The position numbers and the translations under genes are program-made. Under the pieces are notes generated by a model that was not told the DNA's origin, made no database searches, and worked only from the letters and a program-made list of their open reading frames with translations. Below are positions 1 through 8,706 of a stretch of DNA of 64,000 bases, one piece after another; the first letter of the stretch is position 1; each line of letters starts with the position of its first letter. The stretch comes from UBA8828 sp964510855 (GTDB lineage Bacteria; Verrucomicrobiota; Verrucomicrobiia; Opitutales; UBA953): the NCBI GenBank assembly GCA_964510855.1, contig CAZEDB010000002.1, positions 62,001 through 126,000 on the forward strand, read 5' to 3'.

Positions 1-655
1 CTGAGAGGGTAGAGCGTTCGGCTAACTCAATGCAGACATCAGCAAGATTCGTCACTGATACGGGCTGTCGAATTTCCTCTTGGAAAAGACCCGTTACCTT
101 ACCTTGTCGCCAATCTATGAAGAAGCGCTCATGAGGCGTGCGATTTCCTGCCGGTGTATTCCCCATCACGGGCGTTGAACGTAAAACACAGGCGCCATGA
201 CCAGCTGCCGCCAAAACCGCTTTTTCGCCCTCGAGTTTAGTGAGAGCATACGTGTTTAGGGGTCCGGGGGTATCGGTAGAACGGTAGGAGCCTTTCTCGC
301 CATCAAAGACCATGTCGGTTGAAATATGAATCAACCGTGCCCCTAGGTGGTTTGTAATCTGGGCGAGTCGATGGGGTAGGGCAGTATTGAGTTGTCGCGC
401 CAGCTCAGGTTGATGTTCACAAGTCGACACATCGGAAAGGGCCGCAGCATTAACAACCGCATCTGGGAAGCTATCGAGCAACAGGCGTTCAAGACCTTCG
501 AGTTGGGTGAGATCGATTTGAGTCCGACTGGCGAGATTAAGGTCGGTTGGTAAACGACTCCCCCCTAAGGCGGTTACTTCGTGACCGCGTCTTAGAGCGG
601 CACGCACCACCTCACGGCCGACGAGGCCTGAGGCGCCGAGGACAATGAGTCGCAT
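1..655 (-). CDS. RmlD-like NAD(P)-dependent sugar-nucleotide reductase, 3' end outside window
   Basis: An open frame on the minus strand begins with ATG at 655 and runs off the left edge, giving about 218 residues. The N-terminus MRLIVLGASGLVGREVVRAA is a Rossmann NAD(P)-binding start. Further in are an NAAALSDVSTCE segment and HISTDMVFDGEKGSY, which match the RmlD/extended short-chain dehydrogenase family (dTDP-4-dehydrorhamnose reductase and relatives). A Y-x3-K pair is visible in NTYALTKLEGEK, the expected catalytic Tyr/Lys. Family members reduce a 4-keto sugar nucleotide for rhamnose or O-antigen synthesis. The exact substrate is inferred and cannot be settled because the C-terminal third is missing. 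It is divergent from hisC with only about 60 bp between starts. Confidence 0.8.
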   Translation of the reverse strand, partial: MRLIVLGASGLVGREVVRAALRRGHEVTALGGSRLPTDLNLASRTQIDLTQLEGLERLLLDSFPDAVVNAAALSDVSTCEHQPELARQLNTALPHRLAQITNHLGARLIHISTDMVFDGEKGSYRSTDTPGPLNTYALTKLEGEKAVLAAAGHGACVLRSTPVMGNTPAGNRTPHERFFIDWRQGKVTGLFQEEIRQPVSVTNLADVCIELAERSTLS

Positions 656-716
656 CTGACCACCGTGGCAGGTTCTCGTTTGCCAGCAAGCCCGCTTCCG
701 TTCAACTAAGTCTTAG

Positions 717-1802
717 ATGGCTTTCTCGTATACTGAACTGGCTAACCGTCCTGTCCTTACCCAGCCCACCTATGAAGCAGGTAGGCCTATCGAAGTTGTC
801 GCCCGCGATCTCGGCCTCGACCCCACAGGTATTATCAAACTGGCGTCCAATGAAAACCCTCTTGGTCCTTCACCCCTAGGTCTGGCTGCCGCCCAACGAG
901 CCTTAACCTCTGCCCACCTTTACCCTGATGCTGGCTGCACCTTCCTGCGTGAACGCCTCGCACGCGAATGGGAACTTAAACCAGAAAACTTCGTGGTCGG
1001 TAATGGCTCGAATGAAGTTATGATTCTTTTGGCCCAAGCCTTCTTGCGTGCGGGTGACGAAGTCGTGTTTGGATCGCAGGCCTTCGTGGTCTATAAACTC
1101 GCCACCTTGTTGATGGGCGCGACGCCCGTTGAGGTTCCCATGCCCGGCTTCCGGCACGACTTGAAAGCGATGCGGGCCGCTATTACCGACCGCACACGTC
1201 TCGTTTTTCTAGCGAGTCCCAATAACCCCACGGGTGGAAGTGATGAGCCGCAAGCGATTCTTGATTTCGCCCGCTCCCTGCCCGAGCAGGTAATTTTCTG
1301 TCTCGATGAAGCCTATGCTGAGTACCTCGAAGCACGCGCAGACTTAAGACCTCTCCTGCGCGAAGGTCGCAAAGTTGTCATCACGCGTACCTTCTCTAAG
1401 ATCTTCGGGCTCGCAGGTCTACGGGTGGGCTACCTTACAGGTTCTTCCGAAGTCTGTGGTTTACTTAATCGGGTGCGTCAGCCCTTCAATGTGAACCTTC
1501 CTGGCTTGGCTGCTGCCCAGGCGGCACTCGATGACCAGGAATTCATTGCTCGCTCACGTGCCACCAATACTTCGGGCATCAAGCAATTGTCAGCCGAGTT
1601 TACGCGCCGAGGCATTGAATTCATCCCAGGAGAAGCCAACTTCTTGGCCGCGAAATTCAATAACGCAGCAGGTCTCTTTGATCGTCTCCTCCATCAGGGC
1701 ATCATTGTCCGCCCTCTTAAAGGTTACGGTATGCCCGATTGGCTGCGCATAACCGTCGGGACTGAGGCGCAGAATGCGCGTTTCCTTAAAGCGCTCGATT
1801 AA
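717..1802 (+). CDS. hisC: histidinol-phosphate aminotransferase
   Basis: 361 residues, normal for HisC, a fold-type I PLP aminotransferase that converts imidazole acetol phosphate and glutamate to histidinol phosphate in the cytoplasm. Visible signatures are SNENPLGPSP near residue 43, the substrate/PLP loop LASPNNPTGG, the PLP-contacting LDEAYAEY, and the Schiff-base lysine in RTFSKIFGLAGLRVGY. The late segments RQPFNVNLPGLAAAQAAL and LRITVGT also fit HisC. It stands alone rather than in a his operon; hisF and hisS are elsewhere in the window. Its last 17 bases overlap the convergent menH gene. A broader-specificity class I/II aminotransferase (tyrosine, phenylalanine) is the main alternative, since HisC-like enzymes in some bacteria also serve aromatic amino acids. 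Confidence 0.93.
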   Translation: MAFSYTELANRPVLTQPTYEAGRPIEVVARDLGLDPTGIIKLASNENPLGPSPLGLAAAQRALTSAHLYPDAGCTFLRERLAREWELKPENFVVGNGSNEVMILLAQAFLRAGDEVVFGSQAFVVYKLATLLMGATPVEVPMPGFRHDLKAMRAAITDRTRLVFLASPNNPTGGSDEPQAILDFARSLPEQVIFCLDEAYAEYLEARADLRPLLREGRKVVITRTFSKIFGLAGLRVGYLTGSSEVCGLLNRVRQPFNVNLPGLAAAQAALDDQEFIARSRATNTSGIKQLSAEFTRRGIEFIPGEANFLAAKFNNAAGLFDRLLHQGIIVRPLKGYGMPDWLRITVGTEAQNARFLKALD

Positions 1803-2535
1803 GAATAATGGCGCGCAAGGCCTCGGGTTGTTCGAGGTGTAAGGCATGTCCTGCGCCGGGAATAATGTGTAGGCGGGCGTGGGGCAGACGTAGCGCCATT
1901 TGCTGAGCATGGGCGACGTAGCGCGGATCACGTTCGCCGACCACCAGATCTACTTGGTCGCCTAAACTCGCGAGATGATCCCAGGTTGAATCGATAGAAC
2001 CCGTACCGACGCCTTCCAAACTCAAAGCAAGACCCTGAGGATCGGCCGAGCTTCGTCGGCGAATAATCGGCGCAAGTTTTTCCTGAGGTAACTCAAGCAT
2101 GGGCTTAAAAAATGTTTGCCAATGCCAGTAGTGGAGAAAGCGCGTCATGCCTTGTTCGCGTAAAAGGCGCGCCACCGCCGCATCGGCATGTTGACGTTCG
2201 CTCCGTTCAGCCACGGTACTTAATCCGGGAAAGGTACTAACGAGTACAACACGGGCATTAGGAGGGGGGCCGCCCCGACGGGCTAAGCCGTGTTGGAGCA
2301 GCCGACCACCCATCGAATAGCCGACTAGGGTGGGAGACTCGTGGGCCATCGCACCGAGCCAGCCCTCGAGTCGTTGTAAATGTGCGTCTAAATTATAATC
2401 ACTCGGGTGACGGAGCGCCGCTAACGAACCATGACCAGGCCAGTCAGGAGCCAAAGCACCCGTCAGATCTTTTGCCACTTCAGCAAAATCTTCGCCCGTG
2501 CCTACGAAGCCGTGGAGAAAGAGAAACCGACTCAT
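1786..2535 (-). CDS. menH: MenH-like alpha/beta hydrolase (SHCHC synthase)
   Basis: 249 residues with the compact alpha/beta-hydrolase layout of MenH, which eliminates pyruvate from SEPHCHC to give SHCHC in menaquinone synthesis. Seen directly: the oxyanion segment FLHGFVGTGEDF at residues 5-16, the nucleophile elbow LVGYSMGGRLL with Ser as nucleophile, an Asp in VVGERDPRYVAHA, and the C-terminal His in GAGHALHLEQPEAL. Length, the GYSMGGR elbow and the short cap fit MenH better than generic esterases. A menF homologue at 31104-32441 supports a menaquinone role, but the other men genes are not nearby. The gene starts inside the stop codon of the CDGSH gene (ATGA overlap), so the two are probably translationally coupled. 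It overlaps hisC convergently. Confidence 0.78.
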   Translation of the reverse strand: MSRFLFLHGFVGTGEDFAEVAKDLTGALAPDWPGHGSLAALRHPSDYNLDAHLQRLEGWLGAMAHESPTLVGYSMGGRLLQHGLARRGGPPPNARVVLVSTFPGLSTVAERSERQHADAAVARLLREQGMTRFLHYWHWQTFFKPMLELPQEKLAPIIRRRSSADPQGLALSLEGVGTGSIDSTWDHLASLGDQVDLVVGERDPRYVAHAQQMALRLPHARLHIIPGAGHALHLEQPEALRAIILNRAL

Positions 2536-2792
2536 TTCACGCTGTCAGGCCCGTCTTTACAGCGATCGTGGGAACCGTCACAGAAAGGAATCTTCGCTGT
2601 TCTGCGGCATCCACAGAACCAAACCTTAGTATCTGCCTCGGCTCGATAGGTCACGGGGCCTACCGGTCCGCCGTGGTGTGAGCCATCGCAAAAGGGGAGT
2701 TTTTGGCTCTTACCACAGGCACACCAATAATAGAGATTCCCCGCTTGAACGTCGACGGGGTAGGGCTTGCTGCGAGCAGGCTTGGAACACAT
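2532..2792 (-). CDS. double CDGSH iron-sulfur domain protein
   Basis: A small protein of 86 residues from the ATG at 2792; an in-frame extension to 2840 exists but is less likely because it begins before the conserved region. It carries two complete CDGSH motifs, CACGKSQKLPFCDGSH and CGCRRTAKIPFCDGSH. Both match C-x-C-x2-(S/T)-x3-P-x-C-D-G-(S/A/T)-H, so each half should hold one 2Fe-2S cluster through three Cys and one His. The two-motif, single-chain arrangement resembles the CISD3/MiNT class rather than the homodimeric mitoNEET class. No membrane segment is seen, so it is probably cytoplasmic, in redox or cluster transfer. Its TGA overlaps the ATG of menH; a functional tie to quinone synthesis is only suggested by that coupling. 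Confidence 0.9.
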   Translation of the reverse strand: MCSKPARSKPYPVDVQAGNLYYWCACGKSQKLPFCDGSHHGGPVGPVTYRAEADTKVWFCGCRRTAKIPFCDGSHDRCKDGPDSVK

Positions 2793-2871
2793 GGCCGAGA
2801 GTATTGTCCCAATTCTTATGACAAAGCAAACCTCTCTCACGGGTTTTTAATTTGTCAAATCCACCACCTCC

Positions 2872-3363
2872 ATGCCCAACACTGGTATACGCATCAAACC
2901 CTGGAACCGGGTCGACGCGCAAGTTTACACGCTGGCCACTTCAAATAATGGGAAAGGTAACTTGAACATTTGTACCTATGTCACACCCATCGCTATGAAG
3001 CCCAAGCGATTTATCGTCGGGGTTTATAAAGGGACAAAGTCTCTCGAAAATCTCGAGGCGAATCCTAACGGCTTGCTTCAATACATGGCACAAGATCAGT
3101 GGAATCATGTGAAGTTACTCGGCAAAAAGTCAGGATTCGCGGTCGACAAGATTAGCACGCTAGGTGCCGACGTTGAGCATACCACGGGCGGACTCTTTCG
3201 ACTCAAAGGCGTGTTAGCGGCACTTCACTTAAAATTCTTAGAGCGTATCGATGCAGGTGACCACTGGGCCTGGCTCGCGAGTGTTGAAGCTTACGAGAAT
3301 CTGCGGGAAGCCGAGCCGCTAACCTTTAACGAACTCAAGCGCCGTAAAGTTATTCTCGTCTAA
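2872..3363 (+). CDS. flavin-reductase-like FMN-binding domain protein
   Basis: 163 residues. The segments YTLATSNNGKGNLNICTYVT, followed by MKPKRFIVGVYKGTKSLENL and an NGLLQYMAQDQ stretch, resemble the split-barrel FMN-binding fold of the flavin reductase/DIM6-NTAB family. In these proteins the 'N-x-C-T-Y-V-x-P' strand and the 'T-x-x-x-N-L' segment contact FMN. No signal peptide or membrane helix is visible, so it is probably a cytosolic flavoprotein of unknown substrate. It is divergent from the CDGSH gene with an intergenic space of about 80 bp, which might let two redox proteins share a control region. The assignment to the fold is moderately sure; whether it is a reductase or only binds flavin cannot be read from the sequence. 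Confidence 0.65.
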   Translation: MPNTGIRIKPWNRVDAQVYTLATSNNGKGNLNICTYVTPIAMKPKRFIVGVYKGTKSLENLEANPNGLLQYMAQDQWNHVKLLGKKSGFAVDKISTLGADVEHTTGGLFRLKGVLAALHLKFLERIDAGDHWAWLASVEAYENLREAEPLTFNELKRRKVILV

Positions 3364-3366
3364 ATC

Positions 3367-3594
3367 TTAGCGCATCTGCCCGATGGCGGCACGTGCCTGT
3401 TCGAGTAATTCCTGAAAGAGGGCGCGGGTTGATGCAGCATAACGTGGATCAGCTACCACGTGTTGACAAAGTTCAGTGAACGACCCGGTAGCTGTTACTA
3501 ATTGCGCACAACGTTCAAGGCGTTCGTCGCCGCCAGTAGGTCCGACATCTTCAAGCGGGGCGGGAGCGTCTTCCTCGAAGGCGTGAGGTTCCAT
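3367..3594 (-). CDS. small hypothetical protein (75 aa)
   Basis: 75 residues starting at ATG 3594. The first 25 residues are acidic and proline-rich, and the rest looks helical (FTELCQHVV, RALFQELLEQARAAIG). It contains two Cys and no membrane segment. I do not recognise the family. It sits tail-to-tail with the flavin-reductase-like gene, separated by 3 bases, and upstream of it on the same strand is the SMUG1 gene, 86 bp away. The intact frame between tightly spaced genes is the main reason to believe it is real. Confidence 0.45.
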   Translation of the reverse strand: MEPHAFEEDAPAPLEDVGPTGGDERLERCAQLVTATGSFTELCQHVVADPRYAASTRALFQELLEQARAAIGQMR

Positions 3595-3680
3595 AGCTAA
3601 ATTTTTAATTTAGCTTCGATCATGGCAAGACTAGGGTCGGAACACTTAGGCAAAAACAAGGTGTCAAAAACGTGACAGCA

Positions 3681-4418
3681 TTATTCCTCGAGTGCGCCCA
3701 AAGCCTCTAATTCCCTAGCTGCTACTTGGTCCCAGCCGCGATTCGCAGCGGGGCTAGCAGGGCTTGGATGGAGTACCCGACCATACCGGATGTCCATTCC
3801 CTCAAGCGCCTGCCGGGCCTGCACCTCAGCATAGCCGCCGACACCGATGACCTGACGAATCCCGAGAATCCGGACTAAGTCACGCAAGAGTTGATCGCAG
3901 ATTTTTTCAGCTGGGCGCATCGCTGCGGCAGGTAATTCACCTGGGGTGACATTACGACCAGTCTTAGTTGCCTGTATAAACATGAGCGGACAGTAATTAA
4001 CCACGGTACGTCGGGCAAAAAATCTCTCCGGGGTTTGCATACGGTCGCGAAAGAAGCCCCAAAAGCGTCGTCCACTAACCTCAGAACGTTGGCAGTTAAA
4101 ACCTTGGACCGGCTTGGCAGGGTGAGCCCCAGGGTGGGGGAGAACCGTACCCTTAATACCTAGCCAGTCTCGGGTGATCGCAACTTCACCAAAGGGCACC
4201 CCCGTCTGGGCCATGCCAAAGGGGCCTGGATTCATCCCTAGAAAAAGCACCTCACGTGGTCCGGCTGCGGCGAAACGCTGTAAGTAGTCGAGATGCGGCT
4301 CCCAGGCATAAGCGGTTGGTAGGTAGACATGGTCAGCCGGTGTAGGAAAGCGCAGGCGGCTGAGGGCGTCCCGGGCAGCTAGCGAAGCTTCAGCGGCATG
4401 TGCGGCGTGAGAGGACAT
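3681..4418 (-). CDS. SMUG1-type single-strand-selective uracil-DNA glycosylase
   Basis: 245 residues, close to the animal SMUG1 core length. It excises uracil and some oxidised pyrimidines from DNA as the first step of base excision repair. The match is strikingly close to SMUG1. GMNPGPFGMAQTGVPFGEV carries the catalytic Asn of the GMNPGPFGM motif, RDWLGIKG follows, and the C-terminal HPSPASPAANRGW carries the catalytic/intercalating loop His. VVNYCPLMFIQ and VIGVGGYAEVQA fit the rest of the UDG alpha/beta fold. UDG family 3 enzymes are known in animals and in a limited set of bacteria, including some Opitutae and Geobacter. The gene is divergent from speA across an assembly gap. I am confident of the family; substrate range is inferred. 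Confidence 0.93.
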   Translation of the reverse strand: MSSHAAHAAEASLAARDALSRLRFPTPADHVYLPTAYAWEPHLDYLQRFAAAGPREVLFLGMNPGPFGMAQTGVPFGEVAITRDWLGIKGTVLPHPGAHPAKPVQGFNCQRSEVSGRRFWGFFRDRMQTPERFFARRTVVNYCPLMFIQATKTGRNVTPGELPAAAMRPAEKICDQLLRDLVRILGIRQVIGVGGYAEVQARQALEGMDIRYGRVLHPSPASPAANRGWDQVAARELEALGALEE

Positions 4419-4507
4419 AAGCGCAAGGTTATGAAACGCTCAATCCTCGCAAGGGAAAGCCCGAATGACGCTTGCCAAGCAGCCGCATGGAGCAAAAAGT
4501 GCCCTAC

Positions 4508-4517
4508 NNNNNNNNNN
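4508..4517. other. assembly gap of 10 N
   Basis: Ten consecutive N bases interrupt the intergenic region between SMUG1 and speA, immediately upstream of the probable speA start at 4524. The speA promoter or leader may therefore be incomplete. In-frame ATG codons upstream of the gap should not be used as starts. Confidence 0.98.
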
Positions 4518-4523
4518 AACACC

Positions 4524-6473
4524 ATGGCAAAAAAGCCTTCTTGGACTATTAAAGACGCCGAAGATTACTACGGCTTCAAGCGCTGGGGCGGAAGTCACTT
4601 TTCCGTCGAGCCCAAGGGCAATCTTTGTGTGCACCCGATGGGCGACGATCGTAAAATTCGCATCGTCGATATTATCCGTGAAGCCGCGAGCATGGGGCTA
4701 CGTCCGCCTCTGACCATTCGCGTCCAAGATTTACTGCGTCGTAAGGTCATCCAACTAAACGAAGCTTTTCTACGTGCGATTAAAGGTGAGGGTTATGCTG
4801 GGCGTTATCGCGGCGTCTTCCCAGTTAAAGTAAATCAACTCCGCGAAGTCGTAGAAGAAATCCTCGATGCGGGTGAACCCTTTGGCTTTGGTCTCGAAGC
4901 AGGCTCCAAACCTGAGTTACTCATCGCCATGGCGCTGCTTGAACAGCCTGACGCCCTTCTCATTTGTAACGGCTACAAAGATGATGAGTTTATCCAGTTA
5001 GCCCTGATGGGGAGAAAACTCGGTAAGCAAACCATCATTGTGGTCGAGCAAGTCTCTGAGCTCGATGCCATCATCCGTATCGCACGCCAAATGGGGGTAG
5101 AACCCCACATCGGAATTCGAGTTAAGCTCGCCGCCACCGGCGAAGGTAAGTGGGCCGAGAGCACGGGAGAGAATGCGAAGTTCGGTTTAACCGCGTCAGA
5201 AATCATGGCCGCGGTTGAGAAACTACGCAAAGCCAAGATGAGTAGTGCGCTTCGTTTAGTACATTTTCACATCGGGTCCCAGGTGCCTAATATTTCCACC
5301 ATCAAGAAAGCGGTGGTTGAAGCTGCACGTTACTACTGTGAACTCGCTAAAATGGGTTTCCCCATGGGCTTACTGGATGTAGGCGGGGGTCTCGGTATCG
5401 ATTATGATGGTAGCCGTTCTGCTTATGAGTCCTCGATGAATTACAATATGGAGGTCTATGCCCGTGATGTGGTCGCCCAGATTAAAGAAGTTTGTGATGC
5501 GTCGGGTGTGACTTGCCCGGATATTGTTTCTGAATCGGGCCGAGCCTTGGTTGCGCCGCACTCGATTCTGATTTTTGAAGCCGTCGATCGTATTGCCCGC
5601 GATGGCGATGCCGGTAACCCGCCTAAGGGTAAAGCTCACCAAGTGATTCGTGATCTCGAAGCTATCTTATCGAACTCAGGCAAGCACGACCCCCTCGAAC
5701 GCTACCATGATGCCAAAGAGAAGCGCGATGAAGCGCATAGCCGATTTACTCTCGGTTATTTAACCTTGGAACAACGGGCCTATGTCGACCGACTCTATTG
5801 GCAAATTTGCCGGGATTTGCGGGCAAGGATGGCAAAGGAACACGATGTTCCCGATGAGCTAGCCCGTCTAGACTCCTTGCTGGCTGAACAATACATCTGT
5901 AATTTCTCCGTCTTCCAGTCCCTGCTTGACCACTGGGCTTTGGATCAACTCTTCCCCATCGCACCGATTCAGCGCTTACATGAACGCCCTACCGTTCAAG
6001 CTACCCTGGTCGATATCACCTGCGACTCCGATGGTAAGGTAGATGACTTCATCGATTTAGAAGACGTGCGTCACACCCTATCGCTTCACACCCTGCGCGA
6101 AGGTGAACCCTACTACATTGGCGCCTTCATGGTTGGTGCCTATCAAGACATCATGGGCGATTTGCATAATCTTTTTGGCCGCGTTAACGAAGCCCACGTC
6201 TTCCTTGAAGACGATGCCGAAGACGGATTCTACCTTGAGGAAGCCATCCCCGGATACACCGTCGACCGCATTCTGGGTATGATTCAGTATAATGCCGAAG
6301 ACCTCTGCCGGATGCTTAAGCGCCAAGTCGACCGTGCGACTCGCGCCGACAGTGTAAAACCTAGGGAAGGTGTAGCGATGGTAGACCTTTATGAACGCTT
6401 GATTCGCGGCGGGACTTATTTAATCCCCCCTTACGAAGAGAAGGCCCACGTGGTTAAGAAGCGGAAACGCTAA
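4524..6473 (+). CDS. speA: biosynthetic arginine decarboxylase
   Basis: 649 residues from the ATG at 4524, the usual SpeA length. This start gives MAKKPSWTIKDAEDYYGFKR, the normal SpeA N-terminus; a longer frame reads through the N gap and is rejected. It is a PLP fold-type III enzyme that decarboxylates L-arginine to agmatine, the entry to putrescine and spermidine synthesis. Visible: the PLP lysine in FPVKVNQLREVV, GFGLEAGSKPELL, HFHIGSQVPNI, the glycine-rich LDVGGGLGIDYDGS, SESGRALVAPHS, and the active-site Cys/Asp in TCDSDGKVDDFI. The long mid-region insertion DPLERYHDAKEKRDEAHS is typical of SpeA and absent from DAP or ornithine decarboxylases. No other polyamine gene is adjacent. Confidence 0.96.
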   Translation: MAKKPSWTIKDAEDYYGFKRWGGSHFSVEPKGNLCVHPMGDDRKIRIVDIIREAASMGLRPPLTIRVQDLLRRKVIQLNEAFLRAIKGEGYAGRYRGVFPVKVNQLREVVEEILDAGEPFGFGLEAGSKPELLIAMALLEQPDALLICNGYKDDEFIQLALMGRKLGKQTIIVVEQVSELDAIIRIARQMGVEPHIGIRVKLAATGEGKWAESTGENAKFGLTASEIMAAVEKLRKAKMSSALRLVHFHIGSQVPNISTIKKAVVEAARYYCELAKMGFPMGLLDVGGGLGIDYDGSRSAYESSMNYNMEVYARDVVAQIKEVCDASGVTCPDIVSESGRALVAPHSILIFEAVDRIARDGDAGNPPKGKAHQVIRDLEAILSNSGKHDPLERYHDAKEKRDEAHSRFTLGYLTLEQRAYVDRLYWQICRDLRARMAKEHDVPDELARLDSLLAEQYICNFSVFQSLLDHWALDQLFPIAPIQRLHERPTVQATLVDITCDSDGKVDDFIDLEDVRHTLSLHTLREGEPYYIGAFMVGAYQDIMGDLHNLFGRVNEAHVFLEDDAEDGFYLEEAIPGYTVDRILGMIQYNAEDLCRMLKRQVDRATRADSVKPREGVAMVDLYERLIRGGTYLIPPYEEKAHVVKKRKR

Positions 6474-6497
6474 ATTTAACTGGGAGTGGCTAAGGTG

Positions 6498-8690
6498 TTA
6501 GCGGAGGAAGGCTTCATGCAGTCCACCATCAATGGAGAGAATTTGGCCTGTAGTCTTGGAAAGCCGCCCGCTCACCAATAAGAAGTAGGCTTCAGCCTGG
6601 TCGGCAGGGGTGATGGGGGTCTTGGTTAAAGTCCGATCGGCATAGAACTTGGCGAGTTTATTAACCAGGGATTCTGTGGGCTCGTCTGCGGTATGAGAAA
6701 TTTCATACTTCACCAAGGAACTCAGCACGCGCTCCCGCGGGAACATCGCCGAACCTTGTACAACTGTGGCGGGCGCGACGCCATTAACTCGGACCAAGGG
6801 CGAAAGCTCGATAGCCAGCTCACGCACCAGATGGTTAGCTGCAGCCTTAGAGGTGTCGTAGGCCAAGGAACCCTTCTTGGGTACCACAGCATTGGCACTC
6901 GAAGTTAAGACCAAGTTACCCTTCAAGCCCTGCTCCCGCCACGTCTTAGCAGCTTCATCACCAACCAGGTAGCTGCCTGTTACATTGATGGCGAAGGTCA
7001 GCGCCCACTTATCATCGGGGATATGTCCGGAAACATCGCTCGGAACGATAATACCCGCCGTCACACAAATAGAATCAAAGCCGCCGTAAGCTAAGGCAAC
7101 TTGGTCGAGCATGGTTCGAATCGAGGCACGGTCCGTGATGTTGGCAGCCAAACCGAGCGCAGGTCCACAAGCGGAAATGCCAGTACCGGCAACGCCGATG
7201 CCTTGCCCGAGCTTGTCGGTAATTTCTTTAGCGGTGGCTTCGGCTGAAGCTGCATTGAGATCAACACACACCACCTGAGCGCCGTCGCGGACCAAGCGGT
7301 GCGCCGTCTCCTTACCAATCCCGGAACCGGCACCGATGACAATGGCTACTTGGCGCGCGAGTTCTTTCTCTGCGGGCATACGGCGAAGCTTGGCTTCCTC
7401 GAGTTGCCAATATTCAATGTCAAAAGCCTCCTGTAAGGGTAGGGCAATATACTTATCAATCGCCTCCGCCCCTCGCATCACTTCTATGGCACAGTTATAA
7501 AACTCTGCCGTGACACGTGACTCGGACTTATCTTTACCCCAAGCAATCATACCTAGCCCTGGGATCAAAATGACGGTGGGATTAGGATCACGCATCGCAG
7601 GCGAGCCTGGACGTTTACACGCCTCATAGTACGCGGCGTAATCTTTACGGTACTGAATAAGACCGGCTGCCAGCTTGCTCTTTAGCGCCGCCGCATCTTC
7701 GGTCTGCGGATTCCAGGCCACAAAGAGCGGCTTAATCTTTGTACGCAGGAAGTGATCCGGGCAGGAGGTGCCTAGTTCGGATAACCGGGCGGCATCTTGC
7801 GAATTAACAAACCGAAGGATAGGGGCATCATCTTGCACGGTGGCAATGAAGCGACGCTCGCGGGATACTTGGCCACGCAGCCAAGGTAGAATCGCCGCGA
7901 GCATAGCCCGGCGCGGTGCCTCCTCGAGGGCGTTGACTTTCTTACCACCAAAAGCTGCGGCATCGCCACCCTTAGCCTGATAACGAGCTTCGATGAAGGC
8001 GGATGCCTCTTCAATCATTCCCAAAGTTTGTTCATAACAAGCTTTGTCATCATCGTGCCAACCAATGAAGCCGTGTTGACCCATCATGATGGCTTTTACA
8101 CTTGGGTTAGCTTTAGCAATCGCCTGCATCGCGAGACCAAGCTCTAAGCCCGGACGCATCCACGGTACATAGGCCATGCGACTGCCAAAGATCTCTTTAG
8201 TGAGACGTTCACAGGCACTCGACGCCGCAATCGCAATTAAGGCATTAGGGTGCATGTGGTCGACATGTTTACCTGGTAAGTAACTATGCAGCGGTGTATC
8301 AATCGAAGTCGCCCGTGGGTTTAGATTAAAGGTAGCGTGGGCAAAGAGGCCAACTTGTTCATCTTCTGCCGGAGTTTTGTAGCCCTTGTCCTTACGGGCC
8401 AAGTAGGTTGGAGCCATCCCGAGAAGTTTATCTTGATAGAGTGAGGAAAAATTCTCGCGCGTACTCGTACGCAAATCGCCGCCTGAGCCTTTGACCCAAA
8501 GGACATCCACAGGCCTACCCGTCAGCGGATCATTTTCGGTAATCTTGGACGAAGTATTCCCCCCGCCGGTGTTGGTGATGCGCTGATCGGCGCCCAGTAA
8601 ATTAGAACGATAAACCAGCCGCCCAACGGCGTCGAGTTTGGCTGCAGCCGCATCATTCCAAAGATGCGTAACGTAGTTGTAGTTAGACAT
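6498..8690 (-). CDS. bifunctional rhamnulose-1-phosphate aldolase / short-chain alcohol dehydrogenase
   Basis: 730 residues from ATG 8690; this start avoids overlap with rhaB and gives MSNYNYVTHLWNDAAAAKLD, typical of the family. Roughly residues 1-440 are a class II aldolase with ITNTGGGNTSSKI, WVKGSGGDLRT, a zinc-site HMHPNALIAI and MMGQHGFIGW. Residues 460-730 are a short-chain dehydrogenase with the NAD motif GAGSGIGKETAHRL and the catalytic Ser, Tyr and Lys in SSANAVV...AYDTSKAAANHL. The fused type (called RhaEW in some bacteria) cleaves L-rhamnulose 1-phosphate to dihydroxyacetone phosphate and L-lactaldehyde, then oxidises lactaldehyde to lactate. It is the last gene of a five-gene minus-strand operon, 16 bp after rhaB. 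Confidence 0.93.
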   Translation of the reverse strand: MSNYNYVTHLWNDAAAAKLDAVGRLVYRSNLLGADQRITNTGGGNTSSKITENDPLTGRPVDVLWVKGSGGDLRTSTRENFSSLYQDKLLGMAPTYLARKDKGYKTPAEDEQVGLFAHATFNLNPRATSIDTPLHSYLPGKHVDHMHPNALIAIAASSACERLTKEIFGSRMAYVPWMRPGLELGLAMQAIAKANPSVKAIMMGQHGFIGWHDDDKACYEQTLGMIEEASAFIEARYQAKGGDAAAFGGKKVNALEEAPRRAMLAAILPWLRGQVSRERRFIATVQDDAPILRFVNSQDAARLSELGTSCPDHFLRTKIKPLFVAWNPQTEDAAALKSKLAAGLIQYRKDYAAYYEACKRPGSPAMRDPNPTVILIPGLGMIAWGKDKSESRVTAEFYNCAIEVMRGAEAIDKYIALPLQEAFDIEYWQLEEAKLRRMPAEKELARQVAIVIGAGSGIGKETAHRLVRDGAQVVCVDLNAASAEATAKEITDKLGQGIGVAGTGISACGPALGLAANITDRASIRTMLDQVALAYGGFDSICVTAGIIVPSDVSGHIPDDKWALTFAINVTGSYLVGDEAAKTWREQGLKGNLVLTSSANAVVPKKGSLAYDTSKAAANHLVRELAIELSPLVRVNGVAPATVVQGSAMFPRERVLSSLVKYEISHTADEPTESLVNKLAKFYADRTLTKTPITPADQAEAYFLLVSGRLSKTTGQILSIDGGLHEAFLR

Positions 8691-8706
8691 AAGATTTAGG
8701 TAGGGA

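Noticed and set aside
4398..4523. N-terminal extension of speA through the N gap
   Set aside because: It crosses ten unknown bases and lacks SpeA similarity; the ATG at 4524 gives the family N-terminus.
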